Below, piece by piece: positions 6,479-10,754 of a stretch of DNA of 10,754 nt. The notes beneath the pieces are model-generated. The model did no database searches and was not told the DNA's origin. It saw nothing but the letters and a program-made list of their open reading frames with translations. This DNA is from Sulfuritalea sp. (GTDB lineage Bacteria > Pseudomonadota > Gammaproteobacteria > Burkholderiales > Rhodocyclaceae): the NCBI GenBank assembly GCA_022843505.1, contig JALHNN010000050.1, forward strand, positions 1 to 10,754. Direction: 5' to 3'. The first letter of the stretch is position 1; each line of letters begins with the position of its first letter. A program made the position numbers and the translations under genes.

Positions 6479-7216
6479 CTAGTCGTCCAGAGGCCGGTAG
6501 GGGATATTCAGCAAACGATTGAATACATCGCTTTGTTCGGGTCTTGGCAGCGGGCTGGACTTGAGGATGGCCCGCTCGACGGCGGCGTCGAGGGCCGGGT
6601 TTCCGGAAGATTTTTTCAGCCTGACGCTGATCACTTCGCCGCTGGGCAACTGGGTTACTTCGAACACCGCCTCCGGATTGCCCTTGATGTCGGGTGGCAA
6701 CACGATGTTGCCGCGGATCTTGCCGCGGATGCGGCCGAGGTAGTCGGCAATCGCCTTGTTGCGCGCGGCGGCGGCCTGGCTGGCCTTGACCTGGGCCAGT
6801 TCCTGGGCGGCGCTTTCGGCCTGCTTGCGCTGCGTCAGTTGTTCGGCTTCGCGCTTGAGCTGCTCCTGGAAGGGGTCGACGCGCGGGGCCGGCACCGGCT
6901 TGGGCGGCGGCGGCTTGGGCTTCTCCTTTTCCTTGATCGCGATGTCCGGCTTGGGCGGCGGCGGCGCCGGTTTCGGTTCCGGTGCCGGCGGTGGCGGCTC
7001 GGGAGTCGGCGCTGGCGGTACGGCGACAGGCGGGGGAGGGGGCTCCGGCACGGCGCGCACCAGTTCGACCTCGACCGCATCCGGCGACTTGGTCTGCCAG
7101 CTCACGCCGTAGAAGAGGAAGGCGGCCAGGACAAGATGCACCGCCACGGCCAGGGCAATGGAAATGCGTTTGCCCGCCGTGTTGCCCGGCGGCCGGATCG
7201 GGGAGTCGCCGGCCAA
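6479..7216 (-). CDS. tolA: Tol-Pal system protein TolA
   Basis: TolA (245 residues) is the inner-membrane protein that reaches across the periplasm and couples the TolQR motor to Pal/TolB. A single N-terminal membrane helix (about 18-38, ISIALAVAVHLVLAAFLFYG) follows a short cytoplasmic tail. Next come a proline-rich stretch (56-112, with PPPPP, PEPPPPAPEP and KPPPPKP), a charged helix (about 114-165) and the C-terminal TonB/TolA-III domain (about 155-245, with LPPDIKGNPEAVFEVTQLPSG). It is much shorter than E. coli TolA (421) because the long helical domain II is reduced. The start is TTG at 7216, directly abutting the tolR TAG; no in-frame ATG or GTG occurs before the membrane helix, so TTG is the sensible choice. 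This suggests low or coupled initiation. Confidence 0.93.
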   Translation of the reverse strand: MAGDSPIRPPGNTAGKRISIALAVAVHLVLAAFLFYGVSWQTKSPDAVEVELVRAVPEPPPPPVAVPPAPTPEPPPPAPEPKPAPPPPKPDIAIKEKEKPKPPPPKPVPAPRVDPFQEQLKREAEQLTQRKQAESAAQELAQVKASQAAAARNKAIADYLGRIRGKIRGNIVLPPDIKGNPEAVFEVTQLPSGEVISVRLKKSSGNPALDAAVERAILKSSPLPRPEQSDVFNRLLNIPYRPLDD

Positions 7217-7630
7217 CTACTTGCCCGCCGCCGGTTGCACCAGCAGTCCTATCTTCGCCACCTGCTGCTTTTGCAGTTCGTCCATGACGTTCAGCACCAG
7301 TTCGTACTTGATGTTGCGGTCGCCGGCGATCAGCACCGGTTGCTGCGGGCTGGCCGCCTGGGTCTGTTTGAGCCGCTCCGGCAGCTCCGCCCGCGTGACG
7401 ACCTGCTCGGCGCTGCCCTTGGCCCGGTCGCGCAGGGACAGCGAGCCGTCGGCCTTGATGATCACTTCCAGCGGCGCCACCGGCGGCTGGCTGCTCTTGC
7501 CGACGCTGGGCAGGTCGACGCTGCCGGTCTGGATCATGGGTGCGGTGACCATGAAGATCACCAGCAGCACGAGCATCACGTCGATGTAGGGCACGACGTT
7601 GATCTCGTTCATTAGCCGCCGTTGTCTCAT
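7217..7630 (-). CDS. tolR: Tol-Pal system protein TolR
   Basis: TolR (137 residues) is an ExbD-family stator/motor subunit of the proton-driven TolQR complex. Residues 1-15 (MRQRRLMNEINVVPY) lead into the single membrane helix, where Asp17 in YIDVMLVLLVIFMV is the essential proton-carrying aspartate. The periplasmic domain (about 45-137) includes LPSVGKSSQPP, LEVIIKADGSLSL and VLIAGDRNIKYELVLNVMD, typical of TolR/ExbD. The ATG at 7630 gives the normal N-terminus; the second ATG at 7612 is an alternative, and the frame is open to a TTG at 7651. Both ATGs lie inside a 24-bp inverted repeat (7609-7664). The start overlaps the stop of an upstream small frame by ATGA rather than the tolQ stop, because about 130 bases intervene. 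Confidence 0.95.
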   Translation of the reverse strand: MRQRRLMNEINVVPYIDVMLVLLVIFMVTAPMIQTGSVDLPSVGKSSQPPVAPLEVIIKADGSLSLRDRAKGSAEQVVTRAELPERLKQTQAASPQQPVLIAGDRNIKYELVLNVMDELQKQQVAKIGLLVQPAAGK

Positions 7631-7664
7631 GGATGAAGCCCCATGAGACAACGGCGGTTAATGA
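7609..7664. repeat. Long inverted repeat spanning the tolR start
   Basis: The arms 7609-7632 and 7641-7664 are reverse complements over 24 bases with one mismatch (7615 against 7658), around the 8-base spacer ATGAAGCC. The innermost 17 bases of the right arm read CCATGAGACAACGGCGG. On the tolR mRNA the 3' arm contains the first seven codons of tolR, including both candidate ATGs (7630 and 7612), and the 5' arm is an inverted copy of them. The single mismatch corresponds to TTA against CTA at the Leu6 codon, a synonymous pair. A stem this long would be very stable and would hide the tolR initiation region. Confidence 0.9.
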
Positions 7665-7761
7665 TCCATTGCCGGGCTTTCCCCCCGCCCCCCTTTCCGG
7701 GAAAGGGGGTGACTATTCTGGCGCCGCTGGAGGCGGCGAATTCAAGCACGCAAATCCTCAT
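7627..7761 (-). CDS. Possible 44-residue leader peptide coupling tolQ to tolR
   Basis: A short frame begins MRICVLEFAASSG and ends CLMGLHP. Its ATG overlaps the tolQ stop as ATGA (7758-7761), and its TGA overlaps the tolR ATG as ATGA (7627-7630). The same overlap geometry joins ruvB/ybgC and ybgC/tolQ in this operon. The middle (PFPGKGGGGKARQ) is the translation of the C/G-run palindrome and looks low-complexity, and I recognise no family. There is no good ribosome site, so translation would rely on reinitiation after tolQ. It may be a real coupling frame that carries ribosomes through the hairpin, or only a chance open frame across an insertion. Function as a peptide is not supported. Confidence 0.35.
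   Translation of the reverse strand: MRICVLEFAASSGARIVTPFPGKGGGGKARQWIINRRCLMGLHP
7631..7757. mobile_element. Candidate small palindromic insertion between tolQ and tolR
   Basis: About 130 bases separate genes that elsewhere in this operon overlap. ATGAG occurs at both edges on the minus strand (7761-7757 and 7630-7626), so removing one 131-base unit would restore a tolQ/tolR ATGA overlap. Inside are the 24-bp inverted copy of the tolR start, a 21-base palindrome (7689-7709, 10-base arms made of C5-TTT-CC and its complement) and CGCCGC/GCGGCG around a 5-base loop (7722-7738). A GGGGGGCGGGG run next to the palindrome also occurs in the cpoB-queE gap. Only GGAT matches as a terminal inverted repeat, and there is no transposase, so the mobile-element label is an inference. 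Confidence 0.4.
7689..7709. repeat. C/G-run palindrome in the tolQ-tolR spacer
   Basis: A perfect palindrome with 10-base arms around one central base, able to fold as a 9-bp stem with a 3-base loop. It is flanked on the left by a second C-run, giving GGGGGGCGGGGGG on the minus strand. There is no U-tract, and downstream tol genes must be transcribed, so it is unlikely to be a full terminator; partial attenuation or mRNA stabilisation is possible. Confidence 0.75.
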
Positions 7762-8435
7762 CGCATCTGCCGCTGCAGGATGTTGGAGAACTCTTCCATG
7801 AAGCTCTCGAAGCGCACGGCGAGGCGGTCGACGTCGTGGGCGAAGCGGTTGTAGGCGATCACTGCCGGAATCGCAGCGAAGAGGCCGATGGCGGTGGCCA
7901 CCAGCGCCTCGGCGATGCCGGGGGCAACCGCCTGCAGGGTGGCCGTGCTCATGTTGGCGAGGCCGCGGAAGGCGTGCATGATGCCCCACACGGTGCCGAA
8001 CAGGCCGACGTAGGGCGATACCGAACCGACCGAGGCGAGGAAGGCGAGGTGGGCTTCCAGGTCGTCGATCTCGCGCTGGTAGGTGGCGCGCATCGCCCGC
8101 CGCGCGCCGTCGACGACGGTGGCCGGGTCGAGTGTCTTCTGCCCGCGCAGCTTGGCGAACTCGCGGTAGCCGGCTTCGAAGATGCGCTCCAGCGCGCCGC
8201 AGTGGTGGCGGTCGTTGACCGCGCTCTGGTAGAGCGCGTTGAGGTCGCCGCCGCTCCAGAAGTCGCGTTCGAACTTGTCGGTCTTGGCGCGCGCATCGCG
8301 GATCGCGAAGGCCTTGCGGAAGATCCAGTACCAGGACATCAGCGAGACCAGCGTCAGCAGCAGCATCACCAGCTTGACCACCAGGCTGGCGTGCAGCACG
8401 AGTTCGATGATGGACAGGTCTTGGGTAACGTTCAT
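7758..8435 (-). CDS. tolQ: Tol-Pal system protein TolQ
   Basis: TolQ (225 residues) is the ExbB-family channel subunit that, with TolR, uses the proton gradient to drive TolA. Three membrane helices are visible: about 15-38, 130-152 and 168-195. The long cytoplasmic loop lies between the first two. Signature motifs are SVGSVSPYVGLFGTVWGIM in helix 2 and VAPGIAEALVATAIGLFAA then IPAVIAYN in helix 3. Length equals the family norm. The ATG overlaps the ybgC stop as ATGA, and AAGGA (8442-8446) 6 bases upstream is a good ribosome site. The C-terminus (FSNILQRQMR) is normal, so the unusual DNA downstream did not truncate the protein. Confidence 0.97.
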   Translation of the reverse strand: MNVTQDLSIIELVLHASLVVKLVMLLLTLVSLMSWYWIFRKAFAIRDARAKTDKFERDFWSGGDLNALYQSAVNDRHHCGALERIFEAGYREFAKLRGQKTLDPATVVDGARRAMRATYQREIDDLEAHLAFLASVGSVSPYVGLFGTVWGIMHAFRGLANMSTATLQAVAPGIAEALVATAIGLFAAIPAVIAYNRFAHDVDRLAVRFESFMEEFSNILQRQMR

Positions 8436-8851
8436 TGCGGATCCTTCGTCAAGGCGGCCAGCTGCTGGTGGATCGGACGCGGCATCGGTTGCGGGCGGCC
8501 CGTGGCCGGATCGATGCAGGCGATGCGTATTTTCGCATCAAGCAGCAACTCGTCGCCGCGCAGTATGCGCTGCGCGAAAGTGAGCTGCGCCCGCCCCAGC
8601 GCCGCGATGCCGGTTTCCACGGCCAGCAGGTCGTCCAGCCGCGCCGGCCTGAGGAATTCCGCGGCGGCCGATCGCACGGCGAAGGCAATTCCCTCCTGCA
8701 TCAGACGACCCTGGTCGTGACCCAGGGCGCGCAGGAACTCGGTACGGCCGCGCTCGATGAAGCGCAGGTAGTTGGCGTAATAGACGATCCCCGCGGCATC
8801 GGTGTCTTCGTAATAGACCCGAACGTCTATCCTGCCGGGGGGCAAAGTCAT
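8432..8851 (-). CDS. ybgC: Tol-Pal-associated acyl-CoA thioesterase YbgC
   Basis: A 139-residue hot-dog-fold thioesterase of the 4-hydroxybenzoyl-CoA thioesterase type, cytoplasmic, hydrolysing acyl-CoA or acyl-ACP. The catalytic region is VRVYYEDTDAAGIVYYANYL, with Asp18 in the position of the catalytic aspartate of the family, followed by FIERGRTEFLRALG. Length is normal (~135). The reading frame is open far upstream inside ruvB; the start at 8851 was chosen from the family N-terminus and because it overlaps the ruvB stop as ATGA. AAGGA abuts the ATG too closely, so the further AGGAA at 8863-8867 is the likelier ribosome site. It leads the tol genes, its usual place. Confidence 0.95.
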   Translation of the reverse strand: MTLPPGRIDVRVYYEDTDAAGIVYYANYLRFIERGRTEFLRALGHDQGRLMQEGIAFAVRSAAAEFLRPARLDDLLAVETGIAALGRAQLTFAQRILRGDELLLDAKIRIACIDPATGRPQPMPRPIHQQLAALTKDPQ

Positions 8852-9909
8852 TCCTTCCAGAGTTCCTGGTTGGGCTGCTGCGGCGAGCGCAGGCCGAAAT
8901 GCTGCCAGATGTTTGCCGTGGCGACCCGCCCGCGCGGCGTGCGCTGCAGGTAGCCCTGCTGGATCAGGTAGGGCTCGAGCACGTCCTCGATGGTGTCGCG
9001 CGCTTCGCCGATGGCGGCGGCGAGGTTGTCCACGCCGACCGGGCCGCCGCCGAATTTTTCCAGCATGGCGCCGAGCAGCTTGCGGTCCATGACGTCGAGC
9101 CCGAGGTGGTCGACGTCGAGCATGGTCAGCGCAGCGTCGGCGACCTCCCGCGTGATGCGGCCGTCGGCCTTGACCTCGGCATAGTCGCGCACGCGGCGCA
9201 GCAGGCGGTTGGCAATGCGTGGCGTGCCGCGGCTGCGGCGGGCGATCTCGGTCGCGCCGTCCTCGACGATGGCGCAATTCAGCAGGTGGGCGGAGCGGCG
9301 CACGATCAGGGCCAGTTCCTCGGGCGTGTAGAACTCCAGCCGGGCGACGATGCCGAAACGGTCGCGCAGCGGATTGGTCAGCATGCCGGCGCGGGTCGTG
9401 GCGCCGATCAGGGTGAAGGGCGGCAGGTCGAGCTTGACCGAACGCGCCGAAGGGCCCTCGCCGATCATGATGTCGATCTGGTAGTCCTCCAGCGCGGGAT
9501 AGAGGATCTCCTCGACCACCGGCGAGAGACGATGGATCTCGTCGATGAACAGCACGTCGTGCGGTTCGAGGTTGGTCAGCATCGCCGCGAGGTCGCCGGC
9601 GCGCTCCAGCACGGGGCCCGAGGTCTGGCGCAGGTTCACGCCCATCTCGTGGGCGATGATGTGGGCCAGGGTGGTCTTGCCCAGGCCGGGCGGGCCGAAC
9701 AGCAGCACGTGGTCCATCGATTCGGCGCGGCGCTTGGCGGCTTCGATGAAGATCTCGAGCTGGCCGCGGATCTTCTGCTGTCCGACGTAGTCCGCCAGCT
9801 TGCGCGGCCGCAGCGCGCGCTCCAGCGCCTCTTCCTGGTTCGATTCCTTGCCGGCCGCGATCAGGCGCTCGGGCGCGGGTTCGGCGAACTTGTCGGTCTG
9901 GATGGCCAT
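8848..9909 (-). CDS. ruvB: Holliday junction branch migration ATPase RuvB
   Basis: RuvB (353 residues) is the AAA+ hexameric motor that drives branch migration with RuvA and RuvC. Walker A is GPPGLGKT (72-79), Walker B is FIDEIH (121-126), sensor 1 is GATTRAG (169-175), and the conserved arginine region is LRDRFG (181-186). The C-terminal winged-helix domain contains GGGPVGVDNLAAAIGE and YLQRTPRGR, which are diagnostic. Length is normal. The start MAIQTDKF at 9909 lies 17 bases after the ruvA stop; no clear ribosome site is seen there. Its stop overlaps the ybgC start by ATGA. Confidence 0.98.
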   Translation of the reverse strand: MAIQTDKFAEPAPERLIAAGKESNQEEALERALRPRKLADYVGQQKIRGQLEIFIEAAKRRAESMDHVLLFGPPGLGKTTLAHIIAHEMGVNLRQTSGPVLERAGDLAAMLTNLEPHDVLFIDEIHRLSPVVEEILYPALEDYQIDIMIGEGPSARSVKLDLPPFTLIGATTRAGMLTNPLRDRFGIVARLEFYTPEELALIVRRSAHLLNCAIVEDGATEIARRSRGTPRIANRLLRRVRDYAEVKADGRITREVADAALTMLDVDHLGLDVMDRKLLGAMLEKFGGGPVGVDNLAAAIGEARDTIEDVLEPYLIQQGYLQRTPRGRVATANIWQHFGLRSPQQPNQELWKE

Positions 9910-9926
9910 GAAGCGAGTTTAACGGC

Positions 9927-10523
9927 TCAGGAGCTCTTCGACAGCAGCTTGAGCGCCTGGCGGATGCCGTCGGCGACCGAGACCTCGGGTGTCAGGGCTT
10001 TCATCGCCGCCAGCGCCTCACGCTCGTTGTAGCCCAGGGCCAGCAGGGCATTCATGATGTCGCTGGCGGCATCCGGCGCCGTATCTCCGGCGCCGACTTT
10101 CACCGTTGAGCCTGAGAGCGTCTTGGGCAGACGGTCGCGCAGTTCCAGCAGCAGGCGCTCGGCGGTTTTCTTGCCGATGCCGGGCACCTTGGTCAGGCGC
10201 GCGGCATCCTGCAGCGTCACCGCCTGCGCCAGTTCCGCGACCGACATGCCGGAGAGTACGGCCAGCGCCGTGCGCGCGCCGATACCGCTGATCTTGAGCA
10301 ACTGGCGAAAGGCGGCACGCTCGCCCTCGGTGCCGAAGCCGAAGAGGAAATGGCCATCTTCGCGCACGATCAGGTGGGTGTGCAGCGATACGCTTTCGCC
10401 CGTCGCCGGCAGGTTGTAAAAGGTGCTCATCGGCACGTCGACTTCGTAGCCCAGGCCGTGCACATCGACCGTGAGCGTGGGCGGGTTCTTTTCGATCAAT
10501 GTTCCTGTGAGGCGACCAATCAT
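9927..10523 (-). CDS. ruvA: Holliday junction branch migration protein RuvA
   Basis: RuvA (198 residues) forms the tetramer that holds the four-way junction and loads RuvB. The N-terminal OB domain (about 1-62) begins MIGRLTGTLIEK and contains VHGLGYEVDVP. Two helix-hairpin-helix motifs follow: LKISGIGARTALAVLSG (about 76-92) and LTKVPGIGKKTAERLLLEL (about 109-127). After a variable linker the RuvB-binding domain III (about 150-198) includes DIMNALLALGYNEREA. Length is normal. AGGAG (10531-10535) lies 7 bases before the ATG. It follows ruvC by 24 bases, the usual ruvCAB order in proteobacteria. Confidence 0.97.
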   Translation of the reverse strand: MIGRLTGTLIEKNPPTLTVDVHGLGYEVDVPMSTFYNLPATGESVSLHTHLIVREDGHFLFGFGTEGERAAFRQLLKISGIGARTALAVLSGMSVAELAQAVTLQDAARLTKVPGIGKKTAERLLLELRDRLPKTLSGSTVKVGAGDTAPDAASDIMNALLALGYNEREALAAMKALTPEVSVADGIRQALKLLSKSS

Positions 10524-10547
10524 GGGATGGCTCCTAAGGGATGGGGC

Positions 10548-10754
10548 TCAGACCAGGCGGCCGCCGCGCACGCGCCGGCCCAGCGTGGACAGCGCCCCCA
10601 GGCCCTGGCCGCCGTGGGCGTGGGCGATGGCGCAGGCCAGGGCGTCGGCGGCGTCGGCGGTGGGCTCGCCGGGCAGCTTGAGCAGGCGCGCGACCATGGC
10701 CTGCACCTGTTCCTTGGCCGCCTTGCCGTGGCCGACGACGGCCTGCTTGACCTG
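10548..10754 (-). CDS. ruvC: Crossover junction endodeoxyribonuclease RuvC, C-terminal part
   Basis: Only the last 68 codons lie in the window; the gene runs off the right edge, and its frame starts exactly at 10754. The visible protein begins QVKQAVVGHGKAAKEQVQAM and continues to PTADAADALACAIAHAHG, which holds the C-terminal catalytic aspartates of RuvC (DAADALA). RuvC is the Mg-dependent resolvase that cuts Holliday junctions bound by RuvAB. The end GRRVRGGRLV before TGA is plausible for the family. The position directly upstream of ruvA supports the call. Confidence 0.95.
   Translation of the reverse strand, partial: QVKQAVVGHGKAAKEQVQAMVARLLKLPGEPTADAADALACAIAHAHGGQGLGALSTLGRRVRGGRLV

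Noticed and set aside
5176..6522. 448-codon open frame on the plus strand opposite tolB
   Set aside because: It is antisense to a clearly conserved tolB. High GC at third positions keeps the complementary frame open, and its product is low-complexity without a known family.
6533..7615. 360-codon plus-strand frame opposite tolA and tolR
   Set aside because: Antisense shadow of tolA/tolR; its Gly/Arg-rich repeats mirror the proline-rich TolA codons.
7689..7709. Intrinsic terminator at the C/G-run palindrome
   Set aside because: No U-tract follows on either strand, and termination here would silence tolR, tolA, tolB and pal.
7633..7854. 73-codon plus-strand frame across the tolQ-tolR spacer
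   Set aside because: It lies against the operon, runs antisense into tolQ and reflects the C/G-run palindrome; nothing supports expression.
8899..10032. 377-codon plus-strand frame opposite ruvB
   Set aside because: Antisense shadow of ruvB, which has every expected motif.

Overview
This is a GC-rich chromosomal window from a Gram-negative proteobacterium. The proteins and gene order look most like a betaproteobacterium, perhaps Rhodocyclales or Nitrosomonadales; that placement is inferred from protein style, not from a search. Almost all of it is ordinary core genome, and nearly every base is assigned to a gene.

Layout. Positions 131-1568 hold two minus-strand genes: a six-helix membrane PAS sensor without an output domain, and upstream of it a thioredoxin with a CAPC active site. 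Positions 1638-3055 hold two plus-strand genes, glutamyl-Q tRNA(Asp) synthetase and a small CoA-binding protein, reading away from the thioredoxin gene. From 3064 to the right edge everything is on the minus strand. In transcription order it is ruvC (3' end only), ruvA, ruvB, ybgC, tolQ, tolR, tolA, tolB, pal, cpoB, queE. This order is also known from Pseudomonas. It joins Holliday-junction processing (RuvABC) to the Tol-Pal envelope-constriction machine and to queuosine/7-deazaguanine synthesis (QueE). QueE and the CoA-binding gene converge with 8 bases between them.

Within the long operon the genes are packed tightly. The ruvB/ybgC and ybgC/tolQ junctions are 4-base ATGA overlaps, and tolR/tolA abut directly. 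The exception is tolQ/tolR, where about 130 extra bases separate the genes. This spacer carries a near-perfect 24-bp inverted copy of the start of tolR, a 21-bp C/G-run palindrome and a further small hairpin. It is also open as a 44-codon reading frame that overlaps tolQ by ATGA at its start and tolR by ATGA at its end. The pentamer ATGAG occurs at both edges of the extra DNA, as if a small element entered an ancestral tolQ/tolR ATGA junction. The predicted mRNA fold buries both possible tolR start codons in a stem, so tolR translation may depend on ribosomes arriving from upstream. This is the most unusual signal in the window.

The other large gap, between cpoB and queE (3700-3875), holds a related C/G-run hairpin and a possible queE promoter. 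No tRNA, rRNA, CRISPR array, transposase, phage gene or recognisable defence system was seen.
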